Shown one piece after another: positions 1-10,971 of a stretch of DNA of 64,000 bases. Each line of letters starts with the position of its first letter. The first letter of the stretch is position 1. The notes beneath the pieces were generated by a model, which made no database searches, had not been told where the DNA came from, and saw only the letters and a list, made by a program, of their open reading frames with translations. The stretch spans positions 1 through 64,000 of the forward strand of contig JAWZYV010018278.1 in assembly GCA_038373885.1 (NCBI GenBank). The letters run 5' to 3'. The position numbers were made by a program, and so were the translations under genes. The DNA comes from Cheiracanthium punctorium (Eukaryota; Arthropoda; Arachnida; Araneae; Cheiracanthiidae).

Positions 1-160
1 ATTAATATCTTCTAAAATAATTCGATTTTCGAAATTTAAGTCAGCTTATCAGGTTCCTCGGAATTTTCCAAATCCGTGGACATGTTTCTCGAAATTCAAA
101 TCCCCACGGTTTGGGAGAAGATAGGCAAACAAACTATTGACAGCGCCAGCAGCGGCGACA
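1..160. repeat. Fragment of an old interspersed repeat
   Basis: The first part, around a cctaaaataattcga-like motif, resembles the stretch at about 49505-49570, which carries the same motif followed by a similar gaattccggaaa segment. The two therefore look like diverged copies of one dispersed repeat. The class is unknown, and the left boundary lies outside the window. Confidence 0.35.
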
Positions 161-617
161 GCGGCCTTTACTTTTTTTTAGAATAGAGAGATACGTAATG
201 CAAAATTCATTTTTTTAAATTAGGAATGATAAATAACAATAATAATAAGTACATACGCAGTTATAAATTACTGATTCATTAACATCTAAAAGAACATTTA
301 ACAACTGTTGAAGCAGCAGAACATTTTACTTCATTATTTATAGAGGTAGGAAATTTTTAAAAATAGGACCGACTGTGAGGCCTGTGGAAGTGAATGGATT
401 TATTTGCAAAACGGTTTTTATGTTCTTTTTTATGTTCGGTTTTTATGTTCCTATGTTATGTCTCTCTTTGTAATCAACCTAACCCTAACGTATTTTTTTT
501 TTCATCATTTTGCAGCTGCGCTCTATACCAACTCAAGAAAGTATCTGTAAGGCAATGATACAAGTGAAATAATTTCTCATTTTGGGGATTTCGTACAGAT
601 GGAATTAATTTCACTGA

Positions 618-722
618 CACAGCTGGCTGTGCGGTCGCACAGCCAGCTGGGTTATGTTTTCGACCGCCATGTTTTCGTAGTTTAATGGATCGATGGCAAC
701 CGTTGTACATTTTCAGCGTTGG
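618..722. repeat. Decayed fragment of the fold-back TTAA MITE family
   Basis: It contains a perfect 14-bp hairpin (620-633 with 636-649, loop gt) built on cagctggctgtgcg. Nearly the same hairpin sits in the loop of the full element at 24890-24919. The sequence after it (ccgccat, then a diverged agttaa-gtcgag-like stretch, gatggcaac and cagcgttgga) follows the right half of that element in order. The outer ends and TTAA are lost. It explains the apparent reading frame at 474-710 on the minus strand. Confidence 0.6.
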
Positions 723-857
723 AACTGTTTACCTATATCTTTTTGCAACTAGAAGTGAAAGTACTGAAATATACGAAAGAGGATATAGGAAAGAGGAAAG
801 ATGATAATACTAAAGAGGTTTTCCAACACAAAGATCGCGTGTCATAGGGTTAAATAA

Positions 858-907
858 TAATGTAATATTTGTTAAACTGATAGTAATGCAGTATTTGTTA
901 AACTGTA
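858..907 (+). repeat. Short tandem duplication
   Basis: Two adjacent copies of a roughly 25-bp unit containing gtatttgttaaactg or a one-base variant. They lie just upstream of the Tc3-like relic. No function is apparent. Confidence 0.5.
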
Positions 908-964
908 GAAAACACCGAGGTTATAATGATTCATCACCAAGATGAAGAACTGAAATGAATTTAA

Positions 965-1562
965 AATGTCCGGTCATTAGAAAAGGAATGCAAACAAGTG
1001 ATATTTTCCGATGAAAAAACTAATCTTAATGTTCTGATGGCTGCAAACACTATTATCATTATTTGAGGAAGGAATCGAAGCAATATTTCATTCGGCTAAT
1101 GGGAGGAGGATCAGTAATGGTTTGGGGAGATTTTTAATTATGATGAGCAGTGCAATTTAAACAAATTTCAAGACGCATGAGCTGCACGCAATTTCCAGCT
1201 ATGTTATATGATCATTCGATAGTTCTTTAGGAGACGCTAACTGGATGTTTCAGCAAAACAGTACTTTTCGCCATACGTCTAAATTCCCCAAAGAATGGTT
1301 ACAAAAATCAATCTTTGGTCATAGGCAAGTCAAAGTATATATGAACCTAAAGAAAAATCTGCATTTGAACCTAATGGGGTTGGCTACGTCGCAAAGATTA
1401 TACTAATAATAAACAGATTTTATCTGGCAGTGAACTAAAAGTAGACATTGTAAAAGAATGGTACTATATTTCTGAATCCGAAATTAACAACCAGGTTACG
1501 TCTATAATAATAAATAGCGTGTTTGAGGTTATAAGGAGAAATAAAGGACCTATGTCGTATTT
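965..1562 (+). pseudogene. Decayed Tc3-like (DD34E) transposase
   Basis: Translating all three forward frames gives an ordered series of Tc1/Tc3 transposase blocks. First comes VIFSDEKTNLN with the first catalytic Asp, then GGGSVMVWGDF. Next is a degraded FQQ(N) block in which the second catalytic Asp position reads Asn. The C-terminal part, GWLRRKDYTNNKQI...SELKVDIVKEW, follows, and then a tail resembling VFEVIRRNKGP. Several frameshifts and stops separate the blocks, so no transposase can be made. The right end of the element is probably the inverted-repeat-like sequence agtggtctaataattcctta ending at 1804 before TA. A matching left end was not found. This is an old relic, and family assignment rests on motif order. 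Confidence 0.75.
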
Positions 1563-1806
1563 ATTTACAAATTATATTTCGTTTTTAGACAAATGGTCTT
1601 GTGAATTGTTAACAGAGTATTTTTCACTTCTTCTTTTATATTGCTGATACCTTAATCATTAACTGCATTTATCAAAATTATTGGAACCTAATTTTAATAA
1701 ATATGATACATTTTAACCTTATATTTGTTTAAACTTTACTCATAACCTTTATTTATTTATTAATTTTTAAAATCAAAGTGGTCTAATAATTCCTTAACGC
1801 TCTGTA

Positions 1807-2547
1807 TAGGAAGGAAACAGGCGAACAAAAAGTCTATATAAAAAAAATATTGTATTAGTTATTTTCATTATTATTATTATTATTATTGTTATTATGATCA
1901 TTATACTAATTTTTTAAATTAACTATTGTTATTTTTCTTATTTTGAAAGATTAAGTGGAGATCAAAGGAGGATCCAGGGAGGTTGCTAAAGGGTCTTCCG
2001 CCCCCTTATGAACATTGTTCAAGGATAAGATTTTGCTTTAAAGTTTGCTTAAATCAAATGAGCTTTTTAATAAAATTAACCAGTCCTAAAATTTTCTGCA
2101 CCCACCATTGGTTGAGATTATACTACTTTAATGTTGTATTCTTTTGAAAATGGTCTAAAGTATAACAAATTAAAATGTCAGAAATTTCACAAATAATCCT
2201 TCCCCCTCCACACACAATAAAGAAAATTACAGTGAAAGTACCAACCGTAGTAAAGTAGATTTTATAAAAGATCCACGATTTCGATAAACTAAACAAATCG
2301 TTTAAGCTAGAGGTAAGAAATAATTAGACCGGCAGGGAATAAAATCTTCCAAACTCAACAGACTGTCGGAAGTAGTTTTATCATCGGGAAAAAAATCTTT
2401 AACAAAACACAGCATTAAAAGAATAACATTTATTTTGGTCTGATTTGTAGAAATGAATCAAAGACTAACTTTTTTTTTGCCAGTATTTACCAACTTCTGT
2501 TTTTAAGGAAGCCATCGAACTTACATTTAAAAAATGTTAAGGTTAAG
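1807..2547. other. AT-rich stretch without recognised gene
   Basis: It contains a degenerate ATT trinucleotide run near 1867-1900 and a purine-rich segment with gggaggttgctaaagggtc near 1976. I see no coding region or element ends. Confidence 0.5.
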
Positions 2548-2549
2548 TA

Positions 2550-4128
2550 CCGGGTGTCCAGAAAAGGACTCCCTGATTTCAAAATTAAATTTCTCGAAAA
2601 CAAAGATCGATAGAGGAATGCAGTAAACGGTATGTTTATTGTGAAAGCTGTAAGAATTTTATACAGCAGTTTGAAATAATAGTTACAAAAGCTGCTAACA
2701 GATGGCGCTGTACGCTGTACAGCTCATTATCAGCATACATAAATGAAATAATCGTATGAAAACATTCTTTGCAAAAAATCACATCACAATGTTTTAAAAA
2801 TGTTCACCATTGGCACTACAGAGGTGGCGCAAACGAAGAATGAAATTTGCCATCACATTTCGTAGTGTCTCAACAGAAATGGATTCACATTCCACACAGA
2901 TCGCCGATTCAATCTCGTCCAGCGTGGCGGGATGCTTCGGGTAGACAATGTCTTTCAATGTGCCCCACAAAAAATAGTCACAGGGAGTCAAATCCGGCGA
3001 ATATGGAGGCCAATCCATGCCTGCACCAGTAAATTTGGGATACTCTAAAGCAATGACTCGATTCCCGAAGTATTCATCAAGAAAGCGAAACACTTGTTCG
3101 GTACGATGTGGTCGGGCTACATCTTGCATAAACCATTCAGTACGTGGTCGATCCTCTAACACTTGCTGTGTGGCGACAAATTGTTCCAAAATTGCAACGT
3201 ATCGTTCACTAGTGAGCGTTTCTCGAATGAAAAAAGGGCCAATAATGCCTCTGCTGCATACTGCAGCCCACGCAGTAACTTTAGGAGAATACAGGGGTTT
3301 TGCTTCACACCAATATGGATTTTCGGAACCCCAAAATCTTCCGTTTATTCACGAATCCATGCAGGTGGAAGTGTGCTTCATCTGTAAACCAGATGCAGCA
3401 AACATCAAATCCTTCACTATCAATCATTGTGAGCATCTGATTGGCAAAGTCAACCCTTTGTTGCACAGCTCGTACGGGTGTGGCCTGGTGAGTTTGAATT
3501 TTGAAGGGAAACATGTGTAGGCTCTTTCTCAGTATTTTATGCGTGCTCGAACGCTTCAAACCAGTCTCTGATGCAATTCTACGGATGGATGACATTGCAT
3601 TTTGCTGAATAATTCCAGAAACTGTGGCGACATTTGCAGGCGTAACTGCAGTTTGCTTGCGGCCAACATTTCCCACTAGATCATCAGTTACGCTGCCTGT
3701 TCGTTGAAATTTGGCGAAGAGCGTACGAATGGTTTTCGCATCGGGTCCTTTTGGAACATTAAATCGTGCTTGAAAACTGCGCCTTGTTGCCGTAGGACTC
3801 TCTTTTAACCTGTTGTACTCTAGCACCAGAAAAACGCGTTGTTCAATGGAGTACATGGTTTTAATCTCTTCCTTCAGTACGCTAACCTCCTTTCACGCTT
3901 CAATAGTGGAACTGATCGCTCTGGGCTTCGGATCACTATTTATAATAGGCATTACGTATTGCGATTACAGCGCCATCTGTTAGCAGCTTTTGTAACTATT
4001 ATTTCAAACTGCTGTATAAAATTCTTACAGCTTTCACAATAAACATACCGTTTACTGCATTCCTCTATCGATCTTTGTTTTCGAGATATTTAATTTTGAA
4101 ATCAGGGAGTCCTTTTCTGGACACCCGG
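2550..4128 (-). mobile_element. Mariner-like element with 163-bp TIRs
   Basis: The element is flanked by TA (2548-2549 and 4129-4130) and begins ccgggtgtccagaaaaggac. Its TIRs are 2550-2712 and 3966-4128, 163 bp each and nearly identical, with only scattered mismatches seen by eye. Such long, similar TIRs suggest fairly recent insertion. One frameshifted transposase lies between them on the minus strand. A deleted, more diverged relative lies at 26328-27072. Confidence 0.9.
2794..3856 (-). pseudogene. Frameshifted mariner-like transposase with DUF4817-type N-terminus
   Basis: The reading frame starts at 3856 and is open to about 3305. It covers the helix-turn-helix N-terminal region typical of proteins annotated DUF4817 (MYSIEQRVFLVLEYNRL...) and the first catalytic Asp in FTDEAHFH. 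A shift near 3320-3335 moves the frame. The C-terminal half then reads to 2794, with the second Asp in WFMQD (followed by VARPHRT, where a Gly is usual) and SPDLTPCDYFLWG supplying the third acidic residue. About 47 residues separate the second and third acids, longer than the 34 of classic mariners. A single indel appears to be the main lesion. The product would cut and rejoin the 163-bp TIR ends. Activity is unlikely in this copy. Confidence 0.85.
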
Positions 4129-4539
4129 TATTTTACGGAGCTTGTAACAATTGAAAAAAAATGTTCGTGAATATAAAAATTCTTTATCAATTTACTTAGA
4201 AAGGATGATAAAACACTCCGTTTTGAAAATCAACTATTTTAAACTTTGCATAGAAATGATGTACAGGGTGTTCCATAAAAGACGATCAAAACTGAGTGAT
4301 AGTACATATCTAAACAAACAATTTTCATGAAAGAATTCATAGTCGGGATTAAAACACAAACGCGTTAGAGGACGCCGAACGAGATGTTGTTATATGAGAC
4401 AAAAAGAACGAAAACACGATTGAACAGAAAGTACGATTAAGCTACAAAAGTAAGTTTAATGATATGTGATTATGAGTATTCAAAACAGTGACTGGATGTG
4501 GCTACGCACGCGATATAATCGCAAAGGAAGGTTCGACCA

Positions 4540-4830
4540 AGATTCGTAAACACATCAGGTAAATTGTGTGCTTCACCGCAGCGACCGAATACTTTGGAGA
4601 TGTGTGCTTCTGAAAATTCAATAAGAGCCTCTTACATAACAGCTTTCAATTGACCACGCAGAGAGAAATCAAGACATACAAGATCTGGCAAGCGCAGTTG
4701 CTATGCTACAAGCCAACGTCCTCCAACCGATTTGTTCGTAGAGGTTACGTCCAGAGAGTTTTGAGACAGAGAGAAATAAGGGACTGGTGCACGATCTTGC
4801 TGGAACCATATTACCGAGCGGAAGTTCATT
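4540..4830 (-). pseudogene. Remnant of mariner-like transposase C-terminus
   Basis: Minus-strand frames contain scattered matches to the mariner-like catalytic C-terminus. A block resembling QD-R-A-P-x-P-Y-F is followed by LPDLVCLDFSLRGQLKAVM, which has the layout of the usual SPDLTPLDFFLWG-K block. Stops and frameshifts are frequent. The short open frames in this interval on either strand are by-products. Confidence 0.5.
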
Positions 4831-4983
4831 CAGCATGTTTGGCAAAACCTGCAACAGAAACTTAAATTTTCCCCGTGAAGCCTTTCTGTAAGAAGATGAA
4901 GTCTGAAAACATAGGTCGTAGGTTATTTCTGCCAAACCTTTAATAGAAAAGCGTCGCTTAAGTGCATGTGTATTTACTTCAGC

Positions 4984-5156
4984 CAGGGGCGTAGCCAAGG
5001 GGGGGTGGGTTCGGGAGGTCATAACCCCCCCCATGAGAAATTTTTTGCCATACAAAATGTATATTCTTCACTCCCTTATCACACACATGTATGCATATAT
5101 GTGAGTTGCAGTAGTCGTAACCCCCCCCTCATGAAAAATTTCTGGCTTCGCCACTG
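4984..5156. mobile_element. hAT-type MITE nested in a mariner relic
   Basis: It begins caggggcgtagccaaggggg and ends ttctggcttcgccactg, giving imperfect TIRs of the CAGxGGCGxAGCC type. The flanks acttcagc (4976-4983) and acatcagc (5157-5164) form an 8-bp target-site duplication with one mismatch, which is the hAT signature. At 173 bp it is non-coding. It interrupts the older mariner relic and so is younger. Related ends occur at 29750 and 42373. Confidence 0.8.
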
Positions 5157-7894
5157 ACATCAGCCCATATAAGTTGATTATGGATAAGGTACATTCGTCC
5201 ATGGAGAGTCTTTGGTGCCCTCTAGTGGTATTGCGTTCGAATACAGATCATGCATTTTTTAATGAAAGTTGTTTGCTTGGATGTGTACTATCACCTCTTA
5301 TAGCTGCGCACATCTTTTATGATTCACCCCCGTATTATATATATATATTTAATTTTTTCCAGTTAACCACTAATAAAATTCAATTCTAAAGAAGATTATA
5401 GAGAATAAATGTGAAAAATATGATCGGAAAATATCTTAAATTTAAAAGTAAACAATTTTAAGATAATGTGATTCAGCAGAATTGCAGTAGAGTCACAGAT
5501 GCAGACAGACTGATATTATTTTTGTACATAGCATTTTTAATTCTTTATTTTAGTTTTCAGAAATGAAAAAATCTAATTGGAATTTGATTAGATTTCTAAA
5601 ATATCGGTTAATGAATTATACATTCATTTTGATTTGATACGTATTACCTAAGCTATTATGTCGCTTTGCACGGACGAAGCCAAATGTGGCCATTTCTTTT
5701 CTATTCTTCCTTATTTTCTACTATTTTTAGCCCTTTTGTGTTCACCATAGAAGTATTTTTTTTTTTTTTTTTTTTTTTTGAATGGCAAAAACGTATCTTC
5801 TATTTCTTCTTTTTTTTGTTCGTTTAAGTTCCACTTTTAATTAATTAGTCCGTGTGCAACCACAAATGTGGAGTCCTTTATTTCAACCTGGAATCTCATC
5901 CTTAGGCTGAATATTGCTCGCTGAGTCTTTTATTTTGGGGTGCGTAGGTCAAATCCAAACAGCTCTGAGCAGTTCTCACTAGATATTTTTAAACATTTCT
6001 CGAACAAGGTCTTCCTGTTCACAAAATATCTCCGCCACTAAAACGGTTCCGAGTCGATTCGGCTATCTTAACTAGTCTCCACTCCGAATAAGACAGCCTA
6101 AACGAGAACTTACCCTTATTGCTTGCAATTTAAGCAACCCTTATGCAGATTCTCCGAGAAAATAAACAAAACGCACATGCGGATGACTTTCGTTTAAAAG
6201 GCACTGCCCTACAAATAATTCGAATCCCATTGTTTCCGCATTCGCTGCCCTATAATCGCATTAACAGCCAACATTAAAGGGGGCACACATTCATTCAAGG
6301 CGATTATTTTAAACCTCTCTTAATTCCTGGAAAATTAATGAACTGTTCGGACTTTTCCTGGAACGAGTGCTTTTAAGATAAATGCGTATTATTTCGCTAC
6401 CATTAGCAAACGGCATCAGAGTTCAGAAGAATGAGCTTTGTTATACTAATTTTTACACTGTGAGTCTCCATTTGTCTACTTATGGAAAAACTTTGGTGTT
6501 CCTTCAAAGCAGTGTTGTGAATTTATGGAAAATTCTGATCTGAGCGGATCTGATTAAAATAAATAAATAAATAAATAAATACAATAAAGCACAAAGTCTT
6601 CAGAATTTTTTAATGTATCTTAGAATTAATCATACATGCAAATATAGAATTCAGAGAATCAGGTATTTTACTTGTTGGTTATTAAATATGTTTTAAATTT
6701 TAATTTCAGCTCTTACAGTTTGCTTTTGTTTGTAGTAATTATGCAATAATGTAAAGTGTATTCTAATTTATGGCTAATAATTACACAACTGATACTAATT
6801 TACAATTTTCTTTAACACTTAAGTTTCTTTAAATGAATATCTTCACTCTTTCCTTTTATAAATAATAATTGATATTATAAATAATAATATTGAAGCGTCA
6901 AACAATTGAGATTATTTTTTTTCCTAAATATATCATTAGTTGAAATTTCCTTTAGTGTAATTCTGTGTGTCATGAACATTAGATAAATAAACTTTTCTTA
7001 GTCAACTAATAATACTTATAATGAATGTACATAATATAGCAATCGATACTCAAGGGTTAAAATGAAAATTTTAAAAAATAACTTATAATGTAATCAAGCA
7101 TATTTTTGCATTTTTATTTTTTGATAAATTTTCACTTAGTTCATTCCGTAAACCATAGAGAAAATGCTCTCAATTGGAGAAGTTTTACCTTTCCATATTT
7201 TCGTCGGTATACAGGAGGTAATTTTTTTAAGTGCTCAATATTTTTAATAAATACTACAGCACGGTTTCAGGAAAAAAAGTTCATCATTCATAAAAAAAAT
7301 CATTCAAATTTTAGTAATTACATTGCATTTGCAGACGCTATTCAATGTAAGTGTAATACTAAATGGGGAAAATTTACATTTAATCAAAGTATCTGCAGTT
7401 TTGATAATTTTATTGGTTCAACTAACACGTTGCATGTCAACGTGTCCAGTCTTAAGGTCCAAAGCTACCAATTTAAAATAAAATACTGTTTATTAAAGTG
7501 CGTTATCGAATCCGACTAACACTTCGATTTATTAGAAAGTTTGTATCATGTTGTGCTTGAAAACAGCGTTTGCGATCCCACACCACACTGTGATTACGAA
7601 TTATCGCGGTACATTCAAATTGTTCCTTCTACTGGAAAGTTGGTTTCCCCTCCTCACAGATGCTCAGAACTGTTTTGCGTACCTCCTAATTTAGCGCTTC
7701 AGAAATGTTAAAAAGTTGACGTCATCTCTGTGCATTGCAGTTTTTCAGGAAAACACGTCAATTTCGTAAGGAAGAGTAATCGTTTTTCATATTGCTTGGT
7801 GAGGAGCACAAATTTAGATGTAAGACGATGATCGACTAGAAACAAACAGGCGAAACAGCGTCAGCCTCTCAAAGGGAAATATTCGACCACTTTT

Positions 7895-8035
7895 TAATGA
7901 TCAGCTACATAAGCGCCTTCTAGTGGAGCATAGCAACAAATCATGATGAAATGTACTACTAACGTACGCATGCGCATAGCATAAACTTGATGATTACGAT
8001 TCACAGAGCCATCTTACAGGCAAATTTCTTGTAGC
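7895..8035 (+). repeat. Possible dispersed repeat shared with 13123-13262
   Basis: The order cctacat-agcgcc-tag, a cat(g)gcgc segment and tcacagagccatcttacagg recurs with divergence at 13123-13262. This suggests an old interspersed repeat of unknown class. The match was judged by eye. Confidence 0.3.
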
Positions 8036-10379
8036 TCTTTTACAACACGTCGGTGAGCGCAAGTTCGTGGTGGGGAGATATCAGTGAAAATTTACAAAAC
8101 ATCTTTACGCAGAATCAGCTGCTGCCCTAATTCTTTTTATGGAAATGGCAATGTGAATGAATTCAGCAATCTAAAATAGAAGCAATTAAGATAGCTGAAA
8201 ACGCAATCAACTATTACAAAACTAATATAGACTTATGGGATATACATAAATAGAAAATGTGACCTATATTACAAGCTAACACTATAGCTTGAGAGACGGA
8301 CTAAAATTAATTTCAATATACTACAGAAATAATTTTCATAGAATTAATAACAGAGGGAGAGTTCTAAAAATTTTTAGAATAATGCAATTCTGAAACCATT
8401 TTTTAATATTCATGCACTACGCTTTTTAGAATCTTATAGTAAAACTTATTTAATTGATTTAAAAATAGTTCATTACTATATATTTTTCTTAAATTCTTTT
8501 CAAGTTATGTTTGCTTATCAAAGAATCTTTATTTTATGTACATTATATTTTTTTATCATTAAAGAGAATAAGGAATATATTTTTATTTTTATTATCTTCA
8601 GCGGGAAAAAAGGTCTACTTTTTACTCTGATAATAATTGTGTTCAAAAATTTATTCAGTGTAAAATGAAATACTTCGATACTTTTATGCTCATAAATGAT
8701 TTATGGCCTGTAAGTTTTATGGAGTCTTTTAGAATTTTTTTTTTTTTTTTTTGTAATGCTCTAGCGTCTTTTGATAACAAAGACAGGAAATTGATTTTCT
8801 GCATGAAATATCCTGAGGGTGCTAATAAAGAGTTAAAGAGTTTTTTAATCTTTTATGAGCTTTTTGACGATTACTCAAATTAAACTATCAATTTAATTTG
8901 CTACTACAATTGATTAAGCGATGTTTAAAAGGATGGATAAAAAGTAATTGTTAAATATATATATACTGAAATAAACTGTAGAATTTTCGTGATAGCTATA
9001 ATATTATTTGTGCTTGATTGATTAAAATAGATTTTTATAGTAATATCTGAAAGAATAATTAAAAGGTATCACAAAACGGATTTTTATTAATGAACCTGTG
9101 CATAAACAAGTTTAAATAACTATTAATAAATTTGCTAAATAGCTATTAATAAATTTGCTTGGAAACTTTTTAAAACTCAATTTTATTATGTTATTTTTCA
9201 TATTAAGACAATGATTTTATAAAGTCAAATGGTCATAATAGACGATACTGATAGCTTATTTAAAGCATCGACATTTAAATACAAATATAAATTTATAACT
9301 TCATGAAGACTTTTAAAATCACACAAAAGTTTTAAAAACATAATTCGAAATATTAGGCATAAAAGGCAGGTTAATAAAAAAAGTTCATTTTAAAACATGA
9401 AACGTATATGCTTTTATAATTAATACTTAAGTATTTATAATATTTAAAATAGATGTGCAAAGTTCTTATTAAAAATATTAGGATAATATTTATAAGTTTA
9501 AATGTATCACATGATTTATTTAAATGCATCACATTATGAATCAAAGATTTATTGTGCTTGACGTGATTGTACAGGCACAAGCAAAACAAATTCTGCAGAT
9601 AATTAATCTTCTGAAATCTCTCTGAAATATGAGTGTGTGTGTGTGTGCATGTGTGAAATGGCATGGGCGGTAAGACCAGGGACTTTTCAGTTACTGGAAA
9701 AGTTGAATTTTTACCACTTTTGAAACTTCACTGCAGAGTAGTTGAGTGGGTACGAGACCTGGAAAATAAAATAAAAACTGACACTAAATATAGTAAAAAA
9801 TAAACCAAAGATTCTTTCTGACACCCATCAATGACAAAAAATCACCTTCTTCATGGAAGCAGGTGAATACATAGTTTGTATGCGCCTGGTTTTAGTAAAA
9901 AAGATAAGAGAACCTGTACTCAAATAGTATTTCAATACAGAAAAGTAAGTAATTTCAGTTACTTAAAAGTTTTAAGCATCACTTAAAATGTATCTTACGG
10001 CCTCTTTGAGAAAAAATCAAGAGTAATCCTTAGAACAATTAAGTTCTAGCTAGGCTTTTTTTTTCTGAAGATATCCACAAATACAGAAATCTGTTTTCGC
10101 AGCTCTACGCTGTGGCTGGATGGACTTTTAAGAAATAAGCATAACCCGCACAAATCTTAGAAAAAAACCTCTTTGGCTACAGGAGTGAAAACAGCCCTCC
10201 AATGATATGCAATTATCAAGATGCAAGTAGGGCTAGAATGAACTAACAGTCTCTAACCAGATGCGGCCGGTGATGTGTCCTTTAGAGTTTCTGAGGACAT
10301 TGAAATATACGAGAATTTATCTCAAACAGATCATATTGTTTCCACGAACATTTTTCATTTGTTTTATAATTCCATTTGC

Positions 10380-10393
10380 TTTTATATTTTCAG
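10380..10393 (+). promoter_or_regulatory. Likely splice acceptor before the first coding exon
   Basis: A pyrimidine-rich tract, ttttatattttcag, ends at 10393 immediately before a short non-coding stretch and the ATG at 10432. The coding exon therefore probably has an upstream 5' untranslated exon that was not located. Confidence 0.55.
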
Positions 10394-10431
10394 TTCCCCA
10401 TGCAGTGAAATCGAAAGCACACTGATCGAAA

Positions 10432-10971
10432 ATGGCTCTTCAGCAGCGCGAGATATGCAAAGTCGGCGAGTCCCCGACGCAAGGCAGAAGATCTCTGAGT
10501 CCCAGAAGAAAATCATCGAATCCTAACACGGAAGATATCCCAGAGAGTACAACTGCCTCAGACACTTCCCCGTTGGCAGAAACGACACCTCCACAGTCTT
10601 CCTCCGAAATCCTCCGCTCGCCGTCCAAAGGCGAGCGCAGGGTCAGCACTCGGCTACTACAGGGTAAACAGCAAGATTCCCCGACCAAACCCAGCACGAA
10701 ATCGCCAAAGCACGCTAACTGGAAGACCTCCAAGTTTTTCAGCCGAAGCATGGCATCGGGAGAGCTCCTGAAAGGTCTCAAGAAGTTGTCGACGTCTGCT
10801 GCTGTCCCCAACACAGCTGCGGTGCCAGGAGAAGGTGAAGAAGCTGTGAAAACGGAACCCAGTGAAAAAGAGTCGGATTCTAAGTCCTTCAAAAGCCGTT
10901 TCAGTTCTCTAAGAAGGAAAAGTGGAAGTGATTCGGACAGTGTTCCAAACGTTGACAGTGAATCTTTAAAG
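10432..10971 (+). CDS. Exon 1 (coding) of a disordered Ser/Arg/Pro-rich protein
   Basis: The ATG sits in a strong start context (aaaATGG). The exon encodes residues 1-180 and ends AAAG|GTAAAT, a good donor, in phase 0. The product is rich in Ser, Pro, Lys and Arg and is probably largely disordered. R-R-x-S kinase-type sites occur at residues 25-28, 69-72 and 161-164, and many S/T-P pairs lie between residues 14 and 92. One block with more hydrophobic and aromatic residues, NWKTSKFFSRSMASGELLKG (residues 96-115), may be a short conserved helix. Base composition and codon use are clearly richer in GC than the surroundings, as expected for real coding sequence. Reading through the donor stops after 14 more codons. 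I do not recognise the family; a scaffold or regulatory phosphoprotein is a guess. Confidence 0.8.

Larger units (their letters stand above)
4264..5332 (-). mobile_element. Old mariner-like relic
   Basis: TA-flanked (4262-4263 and 5333-5334) with diverged TIRs of roughly 120 bp. The left end reads cagggtgttccataaaag, the reversed right end reads cgggggtgaatcataaaag, and both continue with gtgatagtaca and aacaaacaa. It holds a decayed transposase and a later hAT MITE insertion at 4984-5156. Confidence 0.65.
5335..10393. other. AT-rich non-coding stretch
   Basis: No gene is recognised. It contains a 24-T run (5756-5779), an AAAT microsatellite (about 6556-6580), another T run (8735-8752), a duplicated 24-bp unit ending aataaatttgct (about 9117-9160) and a GT run (about 9633-9650). 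A less AT-rich block at 5990-6430 has no open frame. The longest open frame (7106-7519) lacks an ATG start and has biased AT-rich composition, so I do not treat it as a gene. Confidence 0.5.

Noticed and set aside
474..710. 78-codon minus-strand frame
   Set aside because: It crosses the fold-back MITE fragment and its hairpin. There is no ATG-led coding signal or splice context.
3017..3520. 167-codon plus-strand frame
   Set aside because: Antisense shadow of the mariner-like transposase, which has the recognisable motifs on the minus strand.
7106..7519. 137-codon plus-strand frame
   Set aside because: It begins at TTG rather than ATG. It is dominated by Phe, Asn and Lys from AT-rich sequence and resembles no family.
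9371..9664. 97-codon minus frame with His/Thr repeats
   Set aside because: It is produced by a GT microsatellite and flanking AT-rich DNA.
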